Of a DNA stretch of 64,000 nt, positions 6,923-14,536 are shown in pieces. The DNA comes from Paenibacillus sp. ACRRX (GTDB taxonomy: Bacteria > Bacillota > Bacilli > Paenibacillales > Paenibacillaceae). The number at the start of each line of letters is the position of its first letter. Positions within the stretch are counted from its first letter, which is position 1. The notes under the pieces are model-generated. The model saw only the letters and a program-made list of their open reading frames with translations. It had not been told where the DNA came from and searched no databases. Where the stretch lies: contig NZ_JAKRNK010000003.1 of the NCBI RefSeq assembly GCF_022346885.1, forward strand, positions 520,371-584,370, written 5' to 3'. A program made the translations under genes and the position numbers.

Positions 6923-7840
6923 CTTGTAGATGTTACCAATAACAGTTTCGGCATCATTACCAACCCGCTTTATGCAGGATTCATTCGTTTCAATCAGCAC
7001 CTAGACTGGACTGATAAAAGGCGCAAAGGCGTAAATAAAGATTACATCCTTGTAAAAGGAGAGCATGAAGCCATTATCCCTCCTTCGGTTTGGGACGCAG
7101 CAGTCTCCATGAATAAGATGAAGTCACATAAGCCAGCGAAGACCTTTACGGGTCACTTCCCTTTAACTGGGCTATTACGCTGTCCTATGTGTGGTTGCAG
7201 CATGATCAGACATAGATCAAAGGATATTCGCTATTATCAGTGTTCAACACTCCACTCCAAAGGCTCGTCTGTATGTAAAAGTAACCTTGTCTATGCAGAC
7301 AAAGCAGAGGAATACGTTTATAAAAGAATGGAACAAATAGCTGCTCAACCCGATCTGTTAAGTGACATACTGGACAGAGTCAACTCTAAGGTGCGTGACG
7401 TAAAACGCCCACTGCAGGAACAGCTTAATTACATCAACGGTCAAATTGTGGAGAAACAAAAGAACATTGCTAAGTTCATTTCAATGATTTAGAAGTCTGA
7501 ATCCCCTCCTGCATCAATGATGGAAAGAATTTCGTCGCTAGAAGCAGAAAATAAACAGTTCCTCACTCGTAGATCAGAGATTGAGCAAGAACTAAACATA
7601 CCGACAATAAAAGAGGTGTCTTTTGAGCGAGTATATTATGTTCTGAATGGCTTCTCTAAGATCATAACGAAGATTGAACCAGAGAAACAGAAAGACTTAC
7701 TACATTCGATCATCAGTAAAATAACTGTGAATGCTGGCAAACATCCAGCAAAAAGAAGCGTCAAGGACATTGCATTGTTCTTTGACGCTTCCCTTAACGA
7801 TGAGTTTGTGCTTACTTATGGTAAGGTTCTCCCCGATTAA
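6923..7840 (+). pseudogene. Large serine recombinase relic (Recombinase domain, zinc ribbon, coiled coil)
   Basis: From about 6947 the plus frame reads GIITNPLYAGFIRFN, the start of the Recombinase domain of large serine recombinases, then a zinc ribbon (CPMCG ... YYQCS ... VCKS) and a Glu/Lys coiled coil. The N-terminal resolvase catalytic domain with its active serine is absent; a stop lies at 6920-6922. A second in-frame TAG at 7490-7492 splits the rest. The enzyme is therefore dead. The C-terminus ([11 protein letters not shown]) runs through and overlaps the last 29 bases of rlmH on the opposite strand, so the gene reads into the attachment site. Staphylococcal Ccr enzymes belong to the same large serine recombinase class; I cannot say how close this one is. 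Confidence 0.8.
7812..7832 (-). repeat. rlmH 3' end, proposed attB-type copy A
   Basis: These are the last codons of rlmH itself: GGA GAA CCT TAC CAT AAG TAA (GEPYHK-stop). In staphylococci the equivalent end of rlmH is the SCC attachment site. The other four copies (D, C, E, B) face the same way and lie only on the downstream side. Confidence 0.6.
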
Positions 7841-8297
7841 TCTTCACCGCTCGGTAAATCTGCTCCACCAGCACCAAGCGCATCAATTGGTGCGGCAGCG
7901 TCATGCGCCCGAAGCTGAGCTTCGACTGCGCGCGGCGCATTACGGCTGGCGACAGGCCTACCGAGCCGCCGATTATATACACGACATGGCTCGTCCCATA
8001 CGTGCCGAGCTTGTCCATATGCGCCGCCAAGTCTTCACTCGACCAGAGCTGGCCGTCGATTGCTAGCGCAACCACATGCGCCTCCGGCTTCACGTGCGCA
8101 AGAATGCGCTCGCCTTCCCGTTCCTGCACCTGCAGCAGCTCGGCGTCGCTCATATTTTCAGGTGCCTTCTCGTCAGGCACTTCGATCACCTGGAACTTCA
8201 CATAAGGCGCAAGACGTTTGCTATACTCCGCAATGCCCTGCACCAAGTATTTTTCTTTTAACTTGCCTACACTGATCAATTGAATAAACATAATCAC
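7812..8297 (-). CDS. rlmH: 23S rRNA pseudouridine-1915 N3-methyltransferase RlmH
   Basis: This 161-residue SPOUT-class methyltransferase has the usual RlmH length. The family methylates pseudouridine 1915 in helix 69 of 23S rRNA using S-adenosylmethionine. Seen: the start [16 protein letters not shown], the SAM-knot segment [13 protein letters not shown], the [24 protein letters not shown] motif and the end NRGEPYHK. A start at MFIQ or the Met two residues upstream is equally possible. The gene is clearly richer in G+C than the island to its left. It converges on the recombinase relic, and the two overlap by 29 bases. Intact despite the scars next to it. Confidence 0.97.
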   Translation of the reverse strand: MIMFIQLISVGKLKEKYLVQGIAEYSKRLAPYVKFQVIEVPDEKAPENMSDAELLQVQEREGERILAHVKPEAHVVALAIDGQLWSSEDLAAHMDKLGTYGTSHVVYIIGGSVGLSPAVMRRAQSKLSFGRMTLPHQLMRLVLVEQIYRAVKINRGEPYHK

Positions 8298-8744
8298 TAT
8301 CCCCGTTTCGATTACAACTCACAAATAGAATAATACGGGCAAATAACCTTCATACCTATTTAAAATAGTCTGTAGCTAATCCCCCTAGAGCTGCTTGCTA
8401 CAAGCTAGTGTACCCGAAGGGGAACCTTCTAGTCTATGTCCACCCACTGCTTCATTTTTCAAAGTGACCACAAACAACGTCACATTTCACCCCAGTCGGA
8501 CTAGAAGATAATTATACAATAAAGAAGACAGCCTTCTTTCGAAAGCTGTCCCTGTCCTTGCACTCCCTATAAATATGAGGAGTATCCATCATCATGGCTG
8601 TTCTCACTTCTGCTTGCATCTCTACAAACAACATGATTGGCTTGCTCTTCATTTACACACCAGTCCACAGACCATCCAATGAGCGCTACATCTCCCATCC
8701 ATTCACCCGAGTTAAACCCTAGCTTCCCTTCAACGCCCTTATCC
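8298..8744. other. Intergenic stretch, no confident gene
   Basis: I see a hairpin GACAGC...GCTGTC near 8527-8551 that could end transcription from the esterase gene to its right. There is also a short block at 8689-8710 resembling an erythromycin-esterase motif (listed separately). No other coding sequence or RNA gene is supported. Confidence 0.4.
8688..8711 (-). pseudogene. Possible scrap of a third erythromycin-esterase gene
   Basis: The minus strand encodes SGEWMGD, identical to the SGEWMGD of the adjacent esterase at 8745 and close to SGDWMGD of the second one. About 17 of 20 bases agree. Similarity stops outside this block, so chance or local gene conversion cannot be excluded. Confidence 0.25.
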
Positions 8745-10235
8745 CTATTTCTTAAAATACTTAGGTGCCGATACCTGATCAATATACAATATACCGTCAT
8801 ACTGCTCAAATGGTACGCTGCTTACAGGGGACACACCAGTGTAGTAAGAACCCATCTGCTGTCTCATCCAAGAATTATCTGTCGTCTCTGGTTTATATCG
8901 CATGTCTACAAAGGAGTAACGATGTCCTGCCCCCTTCATCACTTCCTCGATGGAGTGCGCCATTGGTGGCAGCACATCGAAAATTTCGCCTGTCACGTGG
9001 GCATTTTTGCCGCCCCCCATATACAGACCCATCACGTAGCTTTGATCTTTGAACTTTGTCTTCTGCATCAGCTCGCCCATATGCACACGCGGCAGCGAGT
9101 TTAACTCCTTGGAATACGCCTTGGAAATGTGACCGTTGTGCGCCCACACGATCATTTTCTCTTTCGGGTACACATTCGTTGCCAGCCAGACCAAGTTGTC
9201 CGCCATCATGCGGTCACGATATTCGGAGGACTTGATAACAGATTGATAGTCCATCGACTTGCCTAACATAAATCCGGTCGAAGCAATCGTCGTCTCCATG
9301 TACTCCTTCACCACTTGGATACGGTTATCAAGTGCACGCTCGACCATCTTCACGATGTGCGGGTTGTCCGGGAATTGACGACGCAGCGCATCGGCACGTT
9401 TAGGCGTAATCTGGCGCACTTGTTGGTACACATTTAACAGCTTCGGCTTTGCTTTGGCATAAGCAGCCAGATCCTCGCTTTGCTCCCAGCGGTCCAACTC
9501 CAGCTCGGCCTCCTGGAAGCGCTTGGCCAGCTTGGCATCCCCCATCCATTCGCCTGATAATAATGGCCCTTGCGGCTGCATATCGAACCCAGCCAACGCC
9601 AGCGGCTTCTTCGTCTTTTGCGTATCCTGAATATATTGGAACAACGGTACCGTCTCTTCCGCCTGCCAGATGCGGAAGATGGAATCCTTCATCGTTTGTA
9701 CGGGCTTCTTGGACTTCACGTTCCCGTAAGCAGAAGCGGCATTGCCGAGATTCGTCTCAAACGCAACCACATTAAAGCCCAGTTCTTGATGCATATATTG
9801 AATGAGTCGTGTCTTCACCGAATTGTATTCAGCTGCACCGTGAGAACTTTCGCCCAAGTATACGATACGTTTGTCCTTTAGCAGCGTTTTTAATGGCGCC
9901 AAGTCTTTGAATTGGTCTGCCTTGACGACTGCATTCTTTGTAGCTTCAGGCTTGATGGTTTTCAATGCAATGGCATTGCTCTTCATCCACTGCTGCCAAT
10001 CTTGACGCGTTTCTGTGCTGGTTCGTGCTCCATCCTGATCTGCTGCCTTCACTTCATTTGCTTTTTGCGCTTGTGCGCCATTCTGCGCCGCTGGTTCCGC
10101 TGTCACAGCTTCCTTGCTCTCAGCAGCAGCTCCATGAACAGTCGTTGTATAGGATAATAACGTTCCCAGTGTCATGATCGTAGCGAGGAACAAGGACAAG
10201 CTCCGCTTCTTCCAAGTTAGTGATTGTGTGTTCAT
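8745..10235 (-). CDS. Secreted erythromycin esterase family protein (paralog 1)
   Basis: The product has 496 residues from the ATG placed after GGAGGATGTTCGG; the upstream in-frame ATG overlaps that site. A signal peptide (TWKKRSLSLFLATIMTLGTLL, cleavage near VHGA) is followed by an Ala/Glu-rich linker. The esterase/succinoglycan-biosynthesis fold follows, with VYLGESSHGAAE (His near 132), VAFETNLGNA, SGEWMGD and VWAHNGHISK. In the Ere enzymes the His of GE.SHG and the His pair in the AHNGH region belong to the active site. Ere proteins open macrolide lactones, but secreted homologues of this kind are widespread and mostly uncharacterised, so resistance should not be assumed. It lies 168 bases downstream of a paralog. 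Confidence 0.9.
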   Translation of the reverse strand: MNTQSLTWKKRSLSLFLATIMTLGTLLSYTTTVHGAAAESKEAVTAEPAAQNGAQAQKANEVKAADQDGARTSTETRQDWQQWMKSNAIALKTIKPEATKNAVVKADQFKDLAPLKTLLKDKRIVYLGESSHGAAEYNSVKTRLIQYMHQELGFNVVAFETNLGNAASAYGNVKSKKPVQTMKDSIFRIWQAEETVPLFQYIQDTQKTKKPLALAGFDMQPQGPLLSGEWMGDAKLAKRFQEAELELDRWEQSEDLAAYAKAKPKLLNVYQQVRQITPKRADALRRQFPDNPHIVKMVERALDNRIQVVKEYMETTIASTGFMLGKSMDYQSVIKSSEYRDRMMADNLVWLATNVYPKEKMIVWAHNGHISKAYSKELNSLPRVHMGELMQKTKFKDQSYVMGLYMGGGKNAHVTGEIFDVLPPMAHSIEEVMKGAGHRYSFVDMRYKPETTDNSWMRQQMGSYYTGVSPVSSVPFEQYDGILYIDQVSAPKYFKK

Positions 10236-10403
10236 CCGAACATCCTCCAAGTCATATATGTAGTGGCTTATTACTAAGCACGCGTTTACCTATTTAGCCA
10301 AGCAATCATGTAACCATTTGCTAAAAAAGAAGCCTGGTTATCCTTTTCTTCATTCCATCATCTCGCATCAGATCTTCCTTATTGCACAACTACCGTTACT
10401 CTC

Positions 10404-11846
10404 CTACTCGATGTAATTCGATGGCTTCACTTTATCGATATACAGAATGCCGTCATACTGATCGCGCGGCACAAATGTCTCTGGGTACATGCCCCAATAG
10501 TATCCGGTACGCTTCTGAGTCATCCACGAGTTACCCGGTACCTTTAACTGATGACGCATGTCCACAAACGTATACGGGCGATTAGCCGACTTTATTACCG
10601 CTTCGATCGAGTTTGGCTGCAATGCCGCGACATCGATTGGATTGCCCGTGTTGTCCGCTGTCTGACCGCTGCCCATATACAAACCAAGCGAATAGCTGTA
10701 AGGCCCAAATAACGTTTCATGCATCCGCTCACCCATTGCTTTTGCCGGGATGAACGATTGTTCTATCTTCGATTGCGCTTTGCTGATATGGGTGTTATGT
10801 CCCCAAACGATGATTTTCTCTGTCGGATAGACCTCGGTAGCCAACCAAAGCAGATTGTCGGCCATCGATTGATCGCGCCATTCAAACGTTTTTAACATCG
10901 GCGCATAGTCAGCCTTTTTAATAGCTATATTGGCGTTGATGTTCATTTCCAAATACGCTTCTACCACTCGAATCCGATCGTCCAAAGTCCGGTTAACCAG
11001 AGCAACAATATGCGGGTTGTCTGGATACTGCTCCATTAATTGTTTTTCACGTGTTGCGACCTTGCTTTTAACATCTTTGTACAGCTTCAACAGCTCGGGC
11101 TTCACCTGCTGGTAAGCTGCCAGATCTTCGGAACCAAGCCAAGAGCCCAACTTTTTATCCATCTCGGTGTACCGCTTCGCTAACTCCTCATCTCCCATCC
11201 AATCACCAGACAAGAAAGCACCCATGGATTGCATATCCACGCCCGTTAATTGCAGCGGTTGAGCCGTTGCTTGTGTATCTTTTAAATATTGAAATAATGG
11301 CAGTGTCTCTTGAGCCCACCATTGTGGGAAAACAGAGCTTTTCATCATCTGTTCTGGCGTCTTGCTCTTTACGTTTCCATACCCTGTAACCGCATTGCCC
11401 ATCGGTGTTTCAAAGGCAACTACGTTAAAGCCCAGCTCTTCATGCAAAAATTGAATGATGCGTGACTTCGCCGAATTGAACTCGGCTGCTCCATGAGAGC
11501 TCTCACCGAGGTATACGATACGTTTGTCCATTAGAAGCGGCTTCAGCATATCAAGATCTGAAAAGCTGCCTTTCGCAAACTTGCCATCCTTCATCGCTGC
11601 AGGCTGAATCGTATCCAGCGAATAGGCGTATGTCTTCATCCACTTCTGCCACTGCTCCAGCTGAGCCGCAGATGTTGTATCCTTTATTTCAATAGTAGTG
11701 TTAGAGGCAGACTTGCTTGCTTCCTCCCCTTGAGCATATATAGATGTTCCAAATGAGAGCATGGAACCTAATGATAAGACAGATGCAAGCGCAATCTGGA
11801 TCGTGCGGCGCTTCCAATTTGTTGTGAAAGTGTTTGTGCTAGTCAA
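10404..11846 (-). CDS. Secreted erythromycin esterase family protein (paralog 2)
   Basis: The product has about 480 residues. I prefer the TTG start (LTSTNTFTTNWKRR), which lies 9 bases after AGAGGAG; the ATG 9 bases earlier directly abuts that site. A signal peptide ends near SIYAQG. The same blocks as in paralog 1 are present: VYLGESSHGAAE, VAFETPMGNA, SGDWMGD, VWGHNTHISK, plus a matching end (PRDQYDGILYIDKV). Here AHNGH is replaced by GHNTH, which keeps both histidines. The tandem pair clearly arose by duplication, and the proteins have diverged substantially. Exported location and unknown substrate as for paralog 1. Confidence 0.88.
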   Translation of the reverse strand: MTSTNTFTTNWKRRTIQIALASVLSLGSMLSFGTSIYAQGEEASKSASNTTIEIKDTTSAAQLEQWQKWMKTYAYSLDTIQPAAMKDGKFAKGSFSDLDMLKPLLMDKRIVYLGESSHGAAEFNSAKSRIIQFLHEELGFNVVAFETPMGNAVTGYGNVKSKTPEQMMKSSVFPQWWAQETLPLFQYLKDTQATAQPLQLTGVDMQSMGAFLSGDWMGDEELAKRYTEMDKKLGSWLGSEDLAAYQQVKPELLKLYKDVKSKVATREKQLMEQYPDNPHIVALVNRTLDDRIRVVEAYLEMNINANIAIKKADYAPMLKTFEWRDQSMADNLLWLATEVYPTEKIIVWGHNTHISKAQSKIEQSFIPAKAMGERMHETLFGPYSYSLGLYMGSGQTADNTGNPIDVAALQPNSIEAVIKSANRPYTFVDMRHQLKVPGNSWMTQKRTGYYWGMYPETFVPRDQYDGILYIDKVKPSNYIE

Positions 11847-12280
11847 CTTAAACATCTCCTCTGTGTCGTCGTTCTTGATGCCCCCATCGTAACCCGCTTC
11901 ACAACTAAAAACCTTATAATACCGCTGAATTATACCCTTTTTAGGGTTGAGTGGAGCATCTAAATGGATGAATGGAACGCTTATGAACGTTGAAGGTATA
12001 CCCCCAGTATCGTAATTCCCATCCATGATCTAGTCTTATCGCTCGATGAGTTACATCTGCATACACAGCAAAAAGACGCTGCCCCATTTTCAAGAGCATA
12101 CGCCTTTGACCTAGCTTGTTTTGTACCACCTGTTCCTTGTTACCTTACTACTTACTTCCTCGCGTCATCGATGGACACCGTTCTTTATTTCTTTACTTTT
12201 GCTATCGCTCTGTTGACTCCGTTACTTTAACTCCATCACAACAAGCATCATCCTGCCTGTGGTCTATCGATCAAGCGATC
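11847..12280. other. Intergenic stretch upstream of esterase paralog 2
   Basis: Two TATAAT-like boxes on the minus strand near 11915-11935 could serve the esterase gene. I see no convincing -35 box, RNA gene or small coding sequence, and no clear terminator for the terC gene. Confidence 0.3.
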
Positions 12281-13081
12281 TTACTCTGCAGCAGCCAATG
12301 GCTTTTTATCCCCCTGCTCTTTATCGCTCGATAAGAACCAACCGCCTACAGCAATTAATACCAGCACAACATAGAACGTAATTTTCCACGCAGAAGAATG
12401 AGCAAACGATTCTGGAATAATGGCCAACGCCGGATGAGACATCGTATATACCGCCAGCTTCACCCCGACCCAACCTACAATCGCAAAGGCCGCAACCTCT
12501 AAGCCAGGCTTACGCTCCAGCAGCTTCACAAACAACGTCGCCGCAAAGCGCATAATAACCAACCCGACAAAGCCCCCAATAAAGATCACAAGGAAGTGAC
12601 CACCATCCATGCCGCCGATATTTGGCAGCTTCGTAGCCGGGAGTGCAACAGCAAGTGCAACGGCTGCTAGAATTGAATCAACAGCAAACGCAATATCCGC
12701 TACTTCGACTTTAATGACCGTTGTCCAGAAGCCTGCGCCTTTTACTTTCTTAGCGGCAGCATCCGCCTCAGCTTGCGAATCGCCATGTTTTTTGAAGATT
12801 ACTTTTCTGAAGATGTGGTTCAGCGACATAAATAAGAGATATAAGGCTCCAATCGCCTGCACCTGCCATACATCTACTAGATACGAGATCGCAAACAAAG
12901 AGCCGAATCGGAATACAAAAGCGCCCGCGAGTCCATAAAATAACGCTCTTTTCCGTTCTTTCTCCGGCAAATGCTTCACCATGATAGCTAGAACCAGCGC
13001 ATTGTCCGCTGCCAGGAGACCTTCGATGGCAATTAAGACTAATAATACCCATCCGTACTCCATCAATAATGCAAAATCCAT
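12281..13081 (-). CDS. TerC family integral membrane protein, probable Mn2+ exporter
   Basis: This 266-residue protein has about seven membrane helices, starts MDFALLMEYG after a GGAGGGATC site, and carries the TerC signature acidic residues in membrane segments (LAADNALVLAIMV near the N-terminus and VEVADIAFAVDSILAAVAL in the middle). TerC proteins of Bacillota (YkoY, MeeF/MeeY) export manganese and help to metallate exported enzymes. Regulation is visible: a yybP-ykoY manganese riboswitch with a terminator stem lies upstream on the same strand. High Mn2+ would let transcription continue. The LCP transferase in this window is itself a likely Mn2+/Mg2+-dependent exoenzyme; a link to TerC is speculation. 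Confidence 0.92.
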   Translation of the reverse strand: MDFALLMEYGWVLLVLIAIEGLLAADNALVLAIMVKHLPEKERKRALFYGLAGAFVFRFGSLFAISYLVDVWQVQAIGALYLLFMSLNHIFRKVIFKKHGDSQAEADAAAKKVKGAGFWTTVIKVEVADIAFAVDSILAAVALAVALPATKLPNIGGMDGGHFLVIFIGGFVGLVIMRFAATLFVKLLERKPGLEVAAFAIVGWVGVKLAVYTMSHPALAIIPESFAHSSAWKITFYVVLVLIAVGGWFLSSDKEQGDKKPLAAAE

Positions 13082-13172
13082 CTTGATCCCTCCATTGTTA
13101 TCTTATTAATGCCCATTTTGTCTGCACATGATGAGTGGATTGCCGCTTTGCAGGTTGTTCGCATGTTATTAC

Positions 13173-13310
13173 ACAAAAAAGACCTTTGCCTAAATAGGCA
13201 AAGGTCTCGCTAACAACGTTACGTTGCCAATAAAGCCGGAGAAGTTCATTCTCGAAATGACGACTTTACTGTAGCAGCTACTCCCCTTTGGAGTATGTTC
13301 ACACACTATG
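13173..13310 (-). ncRNA. yybP-ykoY manganese riboswitch with terminator
   Basis: On the minus strand the leader contains ACTCCAAAGGGGAGTAGC, the hallmark loop L1 hairpin of the yybP-ykoY family, and later GTTAGCGAGACCTTTGCC, its 3' conserved part. The 3' part forms one arm of a perfect 13-pair hairpin followed by TTTTTT (13174-13207), an intrinsic terminator. The element precedes terC, a known partner of this riboswitch class. Mn2+ binding should favour the aptamer over the terminator and turn the gene on. Confidence 0.9.
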
Positions 13311-13402
13311 AAGTTCGACTTGTTGCCTTCTTGCTCTTGATGACTACGTTACAAATACGCACGTAGACGGCAGCAGGTTTCAAAACTTTTTATATTATTT
13401 TT

Positions 13403-13948
13403 TTAAAATCCTAACAAACGTCTAAACCAATAAAATAAGTCTTCCGTAATAGGAACGAGGCCGAATCCATGCTTCCCAATCACTACGACACCGTAGGCCC
13501 ACTCGCCAATACTCCCTACACCAAGTGCCTTCTCTGCAATCACTAACGCGCCAAGTCCCCACTCTCCGATCGCAATAGCACCAACCGCCGCTTCGCCAAT
13601 CGCGATGGCACCTATAGCAAATGGCGCTAAAGCGATTGCCCCTAGCGCGAGGCCATTGCTTATAGAGATGGCGCCCACTGCCAACCACAGAGCTGCTGCT
13701 ATCGCTCCGACAGAGAATAACCCCAGGCTAATAACGCCGATCGAGATCAAACCAACCGCAATATCACCGATCGCAATCAAGCCTACCGCCACTTTGGGGC
13801 GGTGAAATTTCCCTTGTCGATAGGACAAGTTGCTTCTAATACTAATGATCGGAAAGTTTGGAGAAGGCCACTGGTAATCAATTTCCCTGTCGTGTCCGCT
13901 CGCATATTCATCTGTCATCATTCGTTTGAATCGTTGATGCCATTTCAT
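13403..13948 (-). CDS. Glycine-spaced pentad-repeat protein, function unknown
   Basis: The product has 181 residues from the ATG that follows GGGGTGTTAGC. After a basic, Trp-containing N-terminus (MKWHQRFKRMM) and a short polar segment, residues from about 53 to 160 consist of pentads of the type x-I-x-V/I-G: LIAIG, DIAVG, LISIG, VISLG, LFSVG, later AIAIG, EAAVG, AIAIG, EWGLG. Glycine recurs every five residues for most of the stretch. It could be a beta-solenoid or a set of Gly-rich membrane strands or helices; hydrophobicity is high but acidic residues are regularly placed between units. It is not the A(D/N)LxX pentapeptide family. No function is assigned. Confidence 0.75.
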   Translation of the reverse strand: MKWHQRFKRMMTDEYASGHDREIDYQWPSPNFPIISIRSNLSYRQGKFHRPKVAVGLIAIGDIAVGLISIGVISLGLFSVGAIAAALWLAVGAISISNGLALGAIALAPFAIGAIAIGEAAVGAIAIGEWGLGALVIAEKALGVGSIGEWAYGVVVIGKHGFGLVPITEDLFYWFRRLLGF

Positions 13949-14273
13949 GCTAACACCCCGCTCTATTATCTTCATGTACCTCTATTGTACTTCAGCCGAA
14001 GAAAATCGTGATCAGGCCGTGACTGTACAGCAGTTCCGTCCCTAGACCGATATATGCACAACTGTAAAAGAGTATGACATGCTCCTCAAACGTTCATCCA
14101 CATGTGGATAACCTCATTTTTGCTTCCAATCCGACTTATCCCCAAGCAAATAAAAGAACAAGGGCTCGGTCTTCACACCATTACCCTTGTTCTCACATTC
14201 TCATCAATATATCCACAAGCATTCGCTCTGCTACAATCAGAGCTTCATCTTCCTAATGGCGCTACGGCCATGC
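13949..14273. other. Intergenic stretch, nothing recognised
   Basis: I find no RNA gene, strong terminator or supported coding sequence here. It separates the pentad-repeat gene from the CxxH/CxxC gene. Confidence 0.3.
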
Positions 14274-14444
14274 TTACACAACCAGAAACTGCGCTTCCGC
14301 TTCACAGTTCATGCAGCACTTGATCGGACGCTCCCAGTCACTGAACTGCGCATCGTCCAGATTAACGATATCCGGCGCATCTTCAAATTCATCCACAAAC
14401 TTATCAATGGCGAGCTCCACGTGCTCTTTACATACTACGTACAT
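14274..14444 (-). CDS. CxxH/CxxC small protein (YyzF family)
   Basis: This 56-residue protein begins MYVVCKEHVE and ends with CCMNCEAEAQFLVV. CKEH (5-8) and CMNC (44-47) form the paired CxxH and CxxC motifs that name the family, probably a single zinc site. Between them the chain is acidic (DKFVDEFEDAPDIVNLDD). In Bacillus the gene yyzF sits at this same place next to the htrA homologue, which supports the call. Function unknown. It follows htrA on the same strand after 92 bases and may be co-transcribed. Confidence 0.85.
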   Translation of the reverse strand: MYVVCKEHVELAIDKFVDEFEDAPDIVNLDDAQFSDWERPIKCCMNCEAEAQFLVV

Positions 14445-14536
14445 GATGTTCCCTCTTTCTTGCCTTCTTGCTGACTGTGTATACGTATAACTCTACCCCA
14501 TCAGTATGATTTGTTCAAGGGTGAAGCGTCATCCCA

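Noticed and set aside
1..7811. True SCCmec with mec or ccrAB genes
   Set aside because: No mec gene and no intact ccr gene are present. The likeness is in the insertion site and repeat plan only.
8567..8809. 80-codon minus-strand frame downstream of esterase paralog 1
   Set aside because: Overlaps the esterase stop, lacks a start site and is protein-like only over the SGEWMGD block.
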